A DNA stretch of 53,907 bases from DASPSR01 sp035516175 (GCA_035516175.1 DATJAO010000012.1:1-53907); one strand, 5' to 3'; positions 6,602 through 15,356 are shown, counted from the first letter of the stretch. The notes: generated by a model from the letters alone, not told the origin. Numbers and translations are program-made.

Positions 6602-8929
6602 CTAAACATTCTCCACCATATCCCACACACCGCAGGGACAGATGCCCGCGCAGAAACCGCAGCCGATGCATTTGGACTCGTCCACAGTGTACTCGAAGGA
6701 CTTGTTCGGCAGTTTCCTGCGAGTTATAGCGCCGTAGTAGCAGGATTGTTCGCACATGCCGCAGTCGCGGCAGGAGCCGCAGCTCATGCAGCGGTCCGCT
6801 TCCTTTTTCGCCGAGAATTTGCCTTCGAGCCGGCAGACCTCGTAGTACTGGGTCTTGACCTTCTCGTAGGGAATGACCTGCCGCTCTTCAGGAACGTAGT
6901 CATAGTTCATGAGCTGGGCATTGATCACGTCGGCCGCAACCTTGCCCTGGCCAATAGCGTGCGTCACGAGGCCGGGCTTGGTCGCGTCGCCGATAGCGAA
7001 GACCTTCACGTCCGAGGTCTGGCCCAGATCGTTCACGACAATATAGCCGCGCTCGGTGTGGATCTCGGCAGGCAGGAAGTCTATCACCGGCTTCTCGCCG
7101 ATGGAAATGATCACCATGTCGGCGTCGAGCGACGAGCCGTCCTTGAAATAGATCTTCTTTTTCTTGGCATCATACTTTTCGGTCACCTTCGGGAACAGGA
7201 TCTGCGTGCCTTTCGCCTTTGCCATTTCCTGCTCTTTGCCGAAGGACGCAGGCTTCTGGATATCAACGCAAGTCACGATCTCCGCGCCGTGGTCATAGGC
7301 CTGACACGCGATATCCATGCCCACGTTGCCCGCGCCGATCACCACGACCTTTTTACCTTTGAGGTTCTTCGGCTTGCCGAAGTTTATTTCCTTGAGGTAG
7401 TCGATGCCCTTTACCACGTCCTCGTGTCCGGGGAACGGGATAACGCGGCCTTCATGAGCGCCGACTGCAACAACGACCACATCGTGGTTCTTGTGGATAG
7501 TTTCGAATTTCTTCCTGTCCACCGTAACCTTGGTGTGGACATTCACGCCGATTGCGGCAAACCGCGAGAGCTCCGTATCCAGGATCCTCTTAGGCAAACG
7601 CTCGCGCGGGATGCACATCTCGAGCTTTCCGCCGATCTTGCCCGACTCCTCGAAAAGATCGACGGTATGACCCTTAAGGCCGAGCTGCCATGCCACCGAC
7701 AGGCCGGCAGGTCCGCCGCCGATGACAGCGATGCTGTGACCTGTTGATTTTGCCTTCTTCGGGGCCTTGAGATTGAGAGCGGCCGCTCCGTACTCCTTGA
7801 TGTTCAAGGGCACGTCAACCCTGCCGCGCGTACAGTCGGTCATGCAAAGGTTAGGACAGACCGTGCCGCAGACCGTTGCCGGAAGCGGGCTGTACTGGAG
7901 CACCAGTGCAAGCGCTTCTGCTGTTCTTCCCTGCCTTATGAGCGATGCGCGTTTGTGCGAGGGGATGCGCGACGGGCAGGCATAGGCGCAGGGCGGAAGA
8001 TATTTGTCGTTCTTCCAGACCGGCATCCAGCGGCGGTCCTCGCCGGTGGTGATGTACGGAAGCACCGTGCGGTCGTGCGTTAGGTACGCGCCGAACATGC
8101 CCCCTCTGCCTACTTCCTTCTCCCATACGTTCAAACGGAAGTCGGTCAGGCCCATCTTGAGCCTGCCCTTCATCTTCGCCTTCTCCGCAGGCGTGTAGGC
8201 GATGATCTTCTTCCAGGCGTTCGTGTCCTTCGTAAGCTCTTTGTAATGGGACGTGCGGTCAATGGCCTGGAGATAGGGTTTCATGTTCGTGGTGAGCCAC
8301 TCCCAGTCCTGGGGCGTGAGGTCAACGACCCGAACATCTGCCCTGCTGTACTCGTCCTTGATGGGGCCGCGGAAATAGATCGTGCCGCCCACCATGCCCA
8401 CGCAGGGCCGGTACCCTAATATGTTCTCAGGATCGCGGGGGTTCACGCCGCAGACCACGGCAATGCCGCCTGCCTTGAACTCCGCAAAGGAGTCTCCCAC
8501 GCCCCTGAAATACCACGACTGAAGGTCCGGGAATCGGGGATTTTTCTTGGTCATCGTGTCACAGCGCGCGCCGCCCCCACCCTGCACGTAAAGGGTGCCC
8601 TGGGCGCCTGCATTATGCGCTCCGTTCGCCACGTCGCCGAGCACCGTGATAGTAGCGCCGCAGTTGAGCCAGCCCGTATCGTCTGACGATGATCCCTTGA
8701 TAACGATCTCGGTGTTGTCCATGCCCATGCTGCCGACACGCTGGCCGGCCGTTCCCTCGATGACAACCTTCACTTTCTCGCCACGCGGCCAGATGCGACC
8801 GCCGATGCCGTGCTGGCCGTCGGCCTGGACATTAATCTCTCTAGCACCGTCCCTGATGGCTTTCTGGACCTGCTCTTCAAGGTCTTTTGAAGAGACCCGC
8901 TTGCCATTGATATTGCCCTTGATTATCAT
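6602..8929 (-). CDS. Glutamate synthase fusion: GXGXG domain + GltD-like oxidoreductase + 2[4Fe-4S]
   Basis: A 775-residue fusion. Residues 1 to about 250 form the GXGXG beta-helix of glutamate synthase (GTAGQRVGSMGMDNTEIVIKG, then GGTIYFRG). About 310-690 is a GltD-type flavoprotein: a cysteine cluster (CAYACPSRIP, CGTVCPNLCMTDC), an FAD site (IAVIGGGPAGLSVAWQLG) and an NAD(P)H site (KVVVIGAGNVGMDIACQ). The C-terminus holds ferredoxin clusters (CMSCGSCRDCGMCEQSC and CIGCGFCAGICPCGVWD). With the two upstream genes it should make glutamate from glutamine and 2-oxoglutarate, using electrons from NAD(P)H or ferredoxin. It is the last gene of the operon, 180 bases after the FMN subunit. A separate gltD is usual, so the fusion and extra clusters are notable. 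Confidence 0.9.
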   Translation of the reverse strand: MIIKGNINGKRVSSKDLEEQVQKAIRDGAREINVQADGQHGIGGRIWPRGEKVKVVIEGTAGQRVGSMGMDNTEIVIKGSSSDDTGWLNCGATITVLGDVANGAHNAGAQGTLYVQGGGGARCDTMTKKNPRFPDLQSWYFRGVGDSFAEFKAGGIAVVCGVNPRDPENILGYRPCVGMVGGTIYFRGPIKDEYSRADVRVVDLTPQDWEWLTTNMKPYLQAIDRTSHYKELTKDTNAWKKIIAYTPAEKAKMKGRLKMGLTDFRLNVWEKEVGRGGMFGAYLTHDRTVLPYITTGEDRRWMPVWKNDKYLPPCAYACPSRIPSHKRASLIRQGRTAEALALVLQYSPLPATVCGTVCPNLCMTDCTRGRVDVPLNIKEYGAAALNLKAPKKAKSTGHSIAVIGGGPAGLSVAWQLGLKGHTVDLFEESGKIGGKLEMCIPRERLPKRILDTELSRFAAIGVNVHTKVTVDRKKFETIHKNHDVVVVAVGAHEGRVIPFPGHEDVVKGIDYLKEINFGKPKNLKGKKVVVIGAGNVGMDIACQAYDHGAEIVTCVDIQKPASFGKEQEMAKAKGTQILFPKVTEKYDAKKKKIYFKDGSSLDADMVIISIGEKPVIDFLPAEIHTERGYIVVNDLGQTSDVKVFAIGDATKPGLVTHAIGQGKVAADVINAQLMNYDYVPEERQVIPYEKVKTQYYEVCRLEGKFSAKKEADRCMSCGSCRDCGMCEQSCYYGAITRRKLPNKSFEYTVDESKCIGCGFCAGICPCGVWDMVENV

Positions 8930-9109
8930 TTTTTCCTCAAAACGTATTAATTAGCCACAGAGACCTGGAGAAGTTACCCCTATTCCGACAACGATTAACG
9001 CTGGTCCTTATGGTTCGTCTGCGGGAATCATAGGGAATCAAGATCTTTCAGCGTCAAAAGCCTCATCATTTCTTTGTGTACCGCGTCTCTACGTCTCTGC
9101 TGCGAATAA

Positions 9110-10765
9110 CTAACACACGTAGCTGATCTGCAGCCGGTCCGCGATCTCCTTGTCAGCTACGCCCAGAGCATCGGACATGCCGATCGGAAGCTCGGTGCTC
9201 CTGCCGAGCGGAGCGAAGATCTTCTTGAGCTCCACGTCCGCTGCTTTGAACACTTCGACCACGCGTTCAGCAACCTTATCCGGGTCGAGCCTGCGGTAGA
9301 GCTTCGGGTCCTGCGTCGTAATACCGCGCGGGCACTTGCCAAGATTGCAGACGTTACACCGGTTGTACTCATCACCGAAACAGCCTGCAGCCGCCTGCAT
9401 GATGTACTTGCCCGTATCCACGGCCGATGCGCCGAGCATGATGAGCGCTGCTGCGTTCGCTGCCAGGTTGCCGCCCTTGCCCACGCCGCCAGCGGCGATG
9501 AGAGGAAGCTCGTTCTGCTTGCCCTGTTTCACGAGGTCGAGGTAGCAGTCTCTGATGTTAGATGCGATGGGATGGCCCATCTTGTCCATTGATACATTGT
9601 ATGCAGCGCCTGTACCGCCGTCTTCGCCATCGATGCAGAGCGCTGCGGCGTAGGGGTTACGAGCAAGGTTATTGAGCACGGCACGGGCCGTCTTGGTGCC
9701 GGATATCTTCGGATAGACCGGCACGCGGAATCCCCACGCCATGGACATGGACTGGATCATCTTTGCAACAGCCTCTTCGATCGAGTATTTTGTCTGGTGC
9801 GTGGGCGGCGATGCAAGGTCAACGAACTGGGGGACTCCGCGGATCTTCGCGATAAGACCGAGCACCTTATAGGCCTGGAGCAAACCCCCGTCGCCGGGCT
9901 TTGCGCCCTGCCCATACTTGATCTCGATCGCACAGGGATCTTCAATCATGTCGGGGAGCGCATGGATGATCTCATCCCATCCAAAGTACCCCGACGCGAT
10001 CTGGAGGATGAAATACTTGATGTAGCGGGACTTCAGAATGCTCGGAGGCATGCCACCCTCGCCGGAACACATCACTACCGGAATGCCTTCGACCTCGTTC
10101 AAATACGTGATGCCCATGGCAAGTCCTTCCCACATGTGCGGTGAGAGAGCGCCTATGGACATGCTGCCGATCCGGATCGGGAAGATCTCGCGAACCGGCG
10201 GAATGAAGGTGTCGTTGCTGATCGCAAGCTTGTCGCCTTCCACCTTGATCGGCAGCTTCTCTGCCGGGAGATTTCTCCCGAGGAGAGTCCTTATGCGGAA
10301 CTCATGCCTGCCCGCGTCGAGGGCCGGGTCCGTGAGCATCGAGATGCGCGTGAATTTGAGCTTGTCGAGCGTGGACGTTGACGGATCGTTCCGTCTGCCG
10401 CCGCGCATAAAGGGGATGCCGCCCTTGTTCCTGAAGTGGTAGAGCTTGTGCTGGAAGTTGTACTCCGGGAAAATGGCGTCAGTGGGGCACACGAGTGAGC
10501 ACGTGCCGCAGCCAATGCAGTAGCGCTCTATCTCTGTTGACTGGCGCACCACGTGGGTCAGCCGGCGGCTTACCTTTGGCTCGGGGCTCACGCCCTCGGA
10601 TGATACCACCCGCTGGGTGTAGACCGTTGCCTCGATGGCCTTCATGGGGCAGACTGCCGTGCACCGGCCACAGCGCGTGCAGCGGTCCTCACGCCACTGA
10701 ACGATATAGGGAAGCTCTTTTATTGAGAGCTGATGGTTCTGATCTAACCGTGTAGCTGGTTCCAT
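9110..10765 (-). CDS. gltB: Glutamate synthase, FMN-binding catalytic subunit with N-terminal ferredoxin domain
   Basis: 551 residues, of the archaeal-type single-domain class. Residues 25-110 hold two [4Fe-4S] motifs (CTRCGRCTAVCP and CIGCGTCSLVCP). The synthase barrel follows, with KYGQGAKPGDGGLLQAYKV, the FMN-phosphate region IDGEDGGTGAA and PLIAAGGVGKGG. The cysteine set CNVCNLGKCPRGITTQDP is the [3Fe-4S] site. It makes glutamate from 2-oxoglutarate and ammonia delivered by the glutaminase protein. Its start overlaps the end of that upstream gene by 22 bases, showing coupled translation. In E. coli these domains form one large GltB; here they are three proteins. Confidence 0.92.
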   Translation of the reverse strand: MEPATRLDQNHQLSIKELPYIVQWREDRCTRCGRCTAVCPMKAIEATVYTQRVVSSEGVSPEPKVSRRLTHVVRQSTEIERYCIGCGTCSLVCPTDAIFPEYNFQHKLYHFRNKGGIPFMRGGRRNDPSTSTLDKLKFTRISMLTDPALDAGRHEFRIRTLLGRNLPAEKLPIKVEGDKLAISNDTFIPPVREIFPIRIGSMSIGALSPHMWEGLAMGITYLNEVEGIPVVMCSGEGGMPPSILKSRYIKYFILQIASGYFGWDEIIHALPDMIEDPCAIEIKYGQGAKPGDGGLLQAYKVLGLIAKIRGVPQFVDLASPPTHQTKYSIEEAVAKMIQSMSMAWGFRVPVYPKISGTKTARAVLNNLARNPYAAALCIDGEDGGTGAAYNVSMDKMGHPIASNIRDCYLDLVKQGKQNELPLIAAGGVGKGGNLAANAAALIMLGASAVDTGKYIMQAAAGCFGDEYNRCNVCNLGKCPRGITTQDPKLYRRLDPDKVAERVVEVFKAADVELKKIFAPLGRSTELPIGMSDALGVADKEIADRLQISYVC

Positions 10766-11853
10766 ACCTTAGCCTCCCGCGCACCAGGCGCGATGATCAC
10801 CATGTCGTACTTCATGGGGAAGATGTCCGTGGATTTGTCCCGGTCCGGGACGGCACGGTCCAGACCGCAGATCTCGGACATCAGCGCATACTTCCCTGGC
10901 TTGCCGCCGACCGCGCCGGGCCGGAGCTTTTTCGAGTCCTGAACCATGAAACAGGTACCATCGGGCGTGAATCCAATCACGCAGTTAGGGCCGTCGATAC
11001 AGAGCGGCCGGAGCGATCTCTTGAGCAGCCGGAGCGCTACGGCGTCGGATCTTTTGGCGATCTCGGCATCCTTCATTGGCGTGATCACGTCCTTGTAGTA
11101 GTGCAGCGGATAGCCAAGGGTCCTGTTCGTGTAATGCATGATGTGGGTAAAGACCTCGGAATCCGAATTATAGCCCATGTACCCCGGATTGCCTCTGCCC
11201 ATGAGGAACTCGCGGATCGGCACGAAGGCCGTGTTCTCGCCGTTCGTCATGGTGGCGTAGCCCTCTATGAAGAACGGGTGGCAGGCATAAAGGTAGATGG
11301 CGTAATTCGTGTTCTGCCTGCCCTGGGCCAGGACGATCTTCGCCTTGAGACCGGCCTTTTCCAGGCCGAAAAACTCACCGAGCTGGAGCGGGTCCCCCAC
11401 TTCCTTGAGCGTCAGGACATCGGGGTAAAACGAAAAGACGAAGAGAGAACCGTCAGGCTCGCCTTTCTGCCTGAGCGTAAGCCGCGTCTGCATGAGCAGG
11501 TCTTCCTGCTCCTTCTTCGACTTGTCCTTGTACACGGCGGGGTAGTCATAGACCTTCGCGAGATAATGCTCCCGGCGCTCGATGCCGGGGACGCTCTTGA
11601 TCGATGGCTCCCAGGAGAACTTTTCCGTAAAGCCCTGGGCCTTCATGTAGTCATCGAGCATGGCAAGGCCCGTGTTCGAGCAGATGGCCGACAGGGTCGG
11701 ATACTGTTTAAAATCGGCGAATGGACCTCCCATGTCCTTGAGCATTAGTCCCAGTCCGGATCCGTCGTGACCTTCCTTCATGGTCTCAAGCGCGTAGATG
11801 TTCTCCATGGGGGAAATATACTCGCTCGATGTGATTGCGCTCAAACGGCACAT
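10744..11853 (-). CDS. Glutamate synthase glutaminase subunit (class II amidotransferase)
   Basis: 369 residues of Ntn-type glutamine amidotransferase. The reading frame is open further upstream, but the true start is the ATG at 11853, because it places the nucleophile cysteine at position 2 (M-C-R-L-S-A-I), as the family requires. The upstream stretch contains the promoter leader and a terminator. Further marks are HDGSGLGLMLKD, GRGNPGYMGYNSDSEVF and the closing GAREAKVWNQ. It releases ammonia from glutamine for the FMN subunit encoded next. It is the first gene of the three-gene operon and sits behind a leader with an intrinsic terminator. Confidence 0.9.
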   Translation of the reverse strand: MCRLSAITSSEYISPMENIYALETMKEGHDGSGLGLMLKDMGGPFADFKQYPTLSAICSNTGLAMLDDYMKAQGFTEKFSWEPSIKSVPGIERREHYLAKVYDYPAVYKDKSKKEQEDLLMQTRLTLRQKGEPDGSLFVFSFYPDVLTLKEVGDPLQLGEFFGLEKAGLKAKIVLAQGRQNTNYAIYLYACHPFFIEGYATMTNGENTAFVPIREFLMGRGNPGYMGYNSDSEVFTHIMHYTNRTLGYPLHYYKDVITPMKDAEIAKRSDAVALRLLKRSLRPLCIDGPNCVIGFTPDGTCFMVQDSKKLRPGAVGGKPGKYALMSEICGLDRAVPDRDKSTDIFPMKYDMVIIAPGAREAKVWNQLHG

Positions 11854-11973
11854 GCTTGCACCTCGTAATCTCTCTACTACTGGTATTTTCTGATTTAGCC
11901 GCGGGATTGAAGGCCTGGCTGCTTCGCGGAGGGGATCCGGTTTCGCACAAAACGACCTTTGCTCACCAGGGTG

Positions 11974-12001
11974 AAAAAAAGCCCCTTGAAAAAGGGGCTC
12001 T
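11974..12001 (-). terminator. Intrinsic terminator in the leader of the glutamate synthase operon
   Basis: On the minus strand AGCCCCTT pairs with AAGGGGCT (8 bp, 4-base loop), followed by seven U. It lies about 25-50 bases downstream of the predicted start site of the promoter at 12033-12061 and 120 bases before the first gene. This is the place of an attenuator. Confidence 0.75.
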
Positions 12002-12032
12002 TGGCACGGCAAAACCATGTCAAAGCTTTGAT

Positions 12033-12061
12033 AAAATACACCCAGTGACGCTCTCTGTCAA
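12033..12061 (-). promoter_or_regulatory. Sigma70-type promoter of the glutamate synthase operon
   Basis: On the minus strand TTGACA (12056-12061), a 17-base spacer and TATTTT (12033-12038), with a predicted start near 12026. No other equally good promoter lies between the leader terminator and the first gene. Confidence 0.7.
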
Positions 12062-12384
12062 GACGAAAGTTAGCTTCATATGGCTTCTAACGTTGAGGGG
12101 GGGAAGCTAAAATTGACAAGGGAGAGGATGTTGATCCTGGCAGCCTTTAGACAATCCTCATCGTGGTGCCGGTGCCGAGATGAAATGCTCTCGGCTTAGC
12201 CGACCAGGGAAGTCTCCAGTCGGAGGTGACGCAGGGGGTAAGGGCATGGGATGCTTCTTTGACAACTCGGTCCACGCGCTGCCCGGATTTTCGAATTCAG
12301 CTCATCAGGACATGCATCATTTTGCAGTCGGAAAACTGACAGACTAGCCTCGCAGCCCTTCCGCCAGACCACCAGTTGAAAAAA
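12062..12384. other. Gene-free stretch with strong hairpins
   Basis: Lies between the glt promoter and the terminator of the DUF2892 gene. It contains a perfect 7-bp hairpin GCCGAGA/TCTCGGC (12174-12195). Next to it is a second one built from GTC-TCC and GGA-ggt-GAC around 12213-12230. No open frame is convincing. It did not match any riboswitch consensus I could recall on either strand. Confidence 0.35.
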
Positions 12385-12423
12385 CGATAAAAAAAGGCGA
12401 ACCGTCAGCGAGACGGTGCGCCT
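12385..12423 (-). terminator. Terminator of the DUF2892 gene
   Basis: Minus-strand stem built from GGCGCACCGTC and GACGGTTCGCC with loop TCGCT, followed by a run of eight U. Confidence 0.75.
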
Positions 12424-12477
12424 GTGGCCCGGTTCAATCCCTTCAAGCCTGTATTCTTGTCTAAGGTATCTGCCTTT

Positions 12478-12669
12478 CTATTTGCACCCTTTGCATGTCG
12501 AGAAGCCTAAGAGCGCATAGGGCGGACACCAGCCGATCAGGCCGGTCAGGAACGGGACGATCCCGAGGTATGCCCAGGGAGATCGAGGCCCGAAAAAAGC
12601 GAGTGAGAGAATCAACAAACCAGCGACAATCCTGAATGTTCTTTCCCATGAACCGATGTTCTTCTTCAT
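12478..12669 (-). CDS. DUF2892 (YgaP-like) small inner-membrane protein
   Basis: 63 residues. It opens with MKKNIGSWERTFRIVAG, the signature of DUF2892, then has two hydrophobic segments (about 15-30 and 37-55) and ends in a cysteine-bearing tail, FSTCKGCK. The start at 12669 follows AAGGAGGAA; a longer frame exists but lacks a ribosome site. Function of the family is not established; it sometimes accompanies rhodanese domains and sulfide-related genes. It has its own promoter, a palindromic operator at about -41 and its own terminator, so it is a single-gene unit probably controlled by the Crp/Fnr protein encoded just upstream. Confidence 0.8.
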   Translation of the reverse strand: MKKNIGSWERTFRIVAGLLILSLAFFGPRSPWAYLGIVPFLTGLIGWCPPYALLGFSTCKGCK

Positions 12670-12735
12670 GTTCCATTCCTCCTTAAATGCTATGTTTGAC
12701 GTCGGGCATTCGCGCCGCGCCGTTTCATTGATCAC

Positions 12736-12777
12736 AGCATACTGGAACAGAGGTGGGATGTATGTGACTTAGTCACA
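12736..12777 (-). promoter_or_regulatory. Crp/Fnr-type operator and promoter of the DUF2892 gene
   Basis: TGTGACTTAGTCACA at 12763-12777 is a perfect palindrome of the Crp/Fnr-family half-site type. On the minus strand a TATGCT -10 box lies at 12736-12741, so the site centre (12770) falls near -41, the classical class II activator position. There is no good -35 hexamer, as expected for an activator-dependent promoter. Confidence 0.65.
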
Positions 12778-12959
12778 GAGAAGACCTGGTGCAGAGAAAG
12801 AAATCAGGACGGGATAAGAGGGAAGGAAATCGTATTCTATTTTTAACTTGGAGCAGGACCTGTTACATCAGCGTTCACAGGATGAAGAGATATCGAATCA
12901 GCCGTGCTTCTTGTAACTATCTGAATTCTGTGGCATCTCTGGTCAAATTATTTTTGAAT

Positions 12960-13592
12960 TCATGTCTTAAGGAGGACAATAGAGTTTCTTGAGAGCCTAA
13001 CCTCTTGTTTTCGTTCAAGATCCTTTAACAGCCGGCTCACGACTTCGCGCGAAGTGCCAAGATCATTGGCAATATTCTGATGAGTGGTTTCGAGTTTCCC
13101 ATTCTCTGATTTTTCGATGAGATAGTCGAGAAGCCGCTCGTCCATCCTGCCGAACGCCACTTCCTCGACCAGTTCCATCACGCCGGAGAGGCGGCGGCTG
13201 AGGAGCGCAAAGACGAAATCCCGCATCTCCTCATGCCTGTCAACCAGTCTGCGGAAGTCCGAAGAAGGGATAAGTAGCATGGTCACATCAGAGATTGTGA
13301 CGGCATTCGCAGGATATGACGTCCCGGACAGGATGCACGATGCGTTCAGGATACAGGTTTCACCTGGTCCGATCTCGTACAGGGTTATTTCCCGTCCTGT
13401 CTGGCCCGTTTTGAACACCCGTATTTCTCCTGAGACGACAAATGCAATGACCGGACAGGCATCACCTTCGGAATAAATCCGTTTGCCCGCAGGAACGTCC
13501 TGGTGCCTGGCGATAGCAAGAAACTCTTTCAGAAGCTCGTCAGAGCTGTTTCTAAAGACGGAAAATGTCTTGATAAATTCGTTTTTTGTCAT
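12960..13592 (-). CDS. Crp/Fnr-family transcription regulator
   Basis: 210 residues. Residues 10-130 form the cyclic-nucleotide-type effector domain (VPAGKRIYSEGDACPVIAFVVSGEIRVF, then YEIGPGETCILNASCILSG). Residues 150-205 hold the winged helix with the recognition helix TSREVVSRLLKDLERK. The N-terminal four-cysteine cluster of Fnr is absent; cysteines occur at GDAC, ETC and ASC in the sensor domain. The effector is unknown. The recognition helix has the Fnr/Crp spacing, and a fitting palindrome lies in front of the neighbouring DUF2892 gene, making that gene the likely target. Confidence 0.9.
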   Translation of the reverse strand: MTKNEFIKTFSVFRNSSDELLKEFLAIARHQDVPAGKRIYSEGDACPVIAFVVSGEIRVFKTGQTGREITLYEIGPGETCILNASCILSGTSYPANAVTISDVTMLLIPSSDFRRLVDRHEEMRDFVFALLSRRLSGVMELVEEVAFGRMDERLLDYLIEKSENGKLETTHQNIANDLGTSREVVSRLLKDLERKQEVRLSRNSIVLLKT

Positions 13593-14003
13593 GTAATAGC
13601 GCGGATATCCGTATGAAAAAGATATTGTTTTTAAATATTAAGCACAAAAGGGATCTTTGTCAATGAAATGACGGTTATTTATTGCTGGTGATCTCCCCAT
13701 CCACGATATCGGGAGAGCCTATGCCATACTAATACTAAAGCTTACTTGACAGATGAGAGATTTTTGCGCTTAACTATTAGCATAAGAATAAAGATGTATG
13801 CACAAGAACGTGTGTTTATATTCGGATATTTGGAGAAATAAGGCGAGGTGGTCAAGAGAATATAATGCCGGACTCAGGAAGGCACCTTAAGCCGTAGCGT
13901 TTCGTTTCTTCCTTGGCGCTATGGGGGAAAAGCCCCAGAGGATTAAACTGGATATCTGTCGAAGCCTGTGTTTGCGTATTACCGTGGCGGCACAGGAGGC
14001 GAT
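13593..14003. other. Divergent intergenic region
   Basis: About 410 bases between the regulator and the transglycosylase gene. A TTGACA at 13747-13752 lacks a well-placed -10. The stretch from 13844 has a passing resemblance to a tRNA D-arm but does not fold into a tRNA. Nothing else seen. Confidence 0.4.
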
Positions 14004-15269
14004 ATGTTCACATTGCTCGTTGGCATACTGTTTGTCGCGCTCCCAGCACTTCCGGTCGCAGCGGGAACTTCCGCTTCCACAACTGCGGCGATCAGCCCGT
14101 TTCCGACCCCCTTCGAACAGTCAACCTCCCCGGATGAAACGATTGAAGGGAAAGCATATCACGTCCCGGTCCTCCTGAATAACAGCGTGGAGGCATATAT
14201 CGAATATTTCAGGACCCGCGGGAAAAGCACGTTCCAGCGGTGGCTCGACAATTCTGCCCCGTACCTCCAACCGATGAAAGAGATACTCAGAAAGAAGAAC
14301 CTACCGGAGGAGCTCGCATATGTCGCCATGATCGAAAGCGGGTTTGATTCCGGTGCGGTTTCCGTGGCAAAGGCTGCGGGACCCTGGCAGTTAATGCCGG
14401 ACACCGCTCGGCGGTACGGCCTACGAAGCGACCGGTGGGTTGACGAACGAAGAGATCCTATCAAATCGGCTCAAGCCGCGGCCCAGTATTTCAGGGATCT
14501 CCACAGTCGCTTCGGTTCCTGGCCGCTCGTGCTTGCGGCATATAATGCCGGCACGGGAAAGGTGCAACGCGCGATGCTCAGGACAGGGTCCATGGACTTC
14601 TGGGACCTGAAGGAATCGGTATATCTCCGAAGAGAAACGAAAAGCTATGTGCCGAAGTTCATGGCAACGACCCTTATTGCCAGAGACCCCGCAGCATACG
14701 GGTTCCGGGTTCCCGGTGTCCTCCCGCTCCGCTATGACGAGGTCGTGATCCCGGAAAGCACAGACCTCGGCATCGTTGCATATTGGACCGACAGCACCTA
14801 CGAGATGATCAAGTCCTTGAACCCTGAGATTCGTGGGGGGGTTACGCCTCCCGATGACCCCCACTACCTCCTGAAAATCCCCGAAGGAAAGAAAAAAATC
14901 TTCCTGGCAAGGAATACTGCCATCCGGATCCCATGGGAGGAAAAAGTCTCCATCTCCCTCCCCCATCAGATCAATCCCGGCAGAGAGGCCAGGAGCGCCG
15001 GTGACACATGCTTTATCTTCAAAAAGAAGGTAACTCTCGAGGACTGCTCTTACCGACCGGCTGTGTATAGGACCTGTCAAGACACTTACCCCGTGGTGAC
15101 AGGCAATAGCGGAAGCATGGCCACGGAAAATCCCTTCTCAGCCTGTGCCGGACAAACACAACCCGCCGGCCTGCAACAATATCTGGGGACCTGGGCACTT
15201 CCTTTTTTCAGCAATATAATGGACCGGCGCAAGTATACAACTTCTCTCGCTCACTCCTGCACCGGGTGA
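14004..15269 (+). CDS. MltD-like lytic murein transglycosylase
   Basis: About 421 residues. The ATG at 14004 has the ribosome site CAGGAGGC and begins a signal peptide (MFTLLVGILFVALPALPVAAG). The catalytic SLT domain spans about residues 75-230: PEELAYVAMIESGFDSGAVS with the catalytic glutamate, AAGPWQLMPDTARRYGL, RRDPIKSAQAAAQYFRDL and VLAAYNAGTGKV. It cleaves the glycan strands of peptidoglycan in the periplasm. A middle region (RYDEVVIPESTDLGIVA, NPEIRGGVTPPDDPHYLLKIP) is typical of MltD. The last 120 residues do not show the LysM repeats usually found there and may be degenerate. Confidence 0.88.
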   Translation: MFTLLVGILFVALPALPVAAGTSASTTAAISPFPTPFEQSTSPDETIEGKAYHVPVLLNNSVEAYIEYFRTRGKSTFQRWLDNSAPYLQPMKEILRKKNLPEELAYVAMIESGFDSGAVSVAKAAGPWQLMPDTARRYGLRSDRWVDERRDPIKSAQAAAQYFRDLHSRFGSWPLVLAAYNAGTGKVQRAMLRTGSMDFWDLKESVYLRRETKSYVPKFMATTLIARDPAAYGFRVPGVLPLRYDEVVIPESTDLGIVAYWTDSTYEMIKSLNPEIRGGVTPPDDPHYLLKIPEGKKKIFLARNTAIRIPWEEKVSISLPHQINPGREARSAGDTCFIFKKKVTLEDCSYRPAVYRTCQDTYPVVTGNSGSMATENPFSACAGQTQPAGLQQYLGTWALPFFSNIMDRRKYTTSLAHSCTG

Positions 15270-15356
15270 TTGTGATCCCTTTAACCCTTTCATGCCATGG
15301 TCATTACTTCCTTATATAATCTCGCTCACGACCAGGGACCGGAGAAGCCAATACAG

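Noticed and set aside
6515..7747. 410-codon plus-strand frame
   Set aside because: It lies wholly antisense to the GltD fusion gene, has no ribosome site and reads as a GC-rich shadow frame.
12128..12145. GTTGATCCTGGC resembles the start of 16S rRNA
   Set aside because: Only a dozen bases match; the following sequence has no further rRNA similarity.
13844..13905. Stretch beginning GGCGAGGTGGTCAAG looks like a tRNA-Leu D-arm
   Set aside because: No acceptor stem, anticodon arm or GTTCRA-type T-loop can be built around it.
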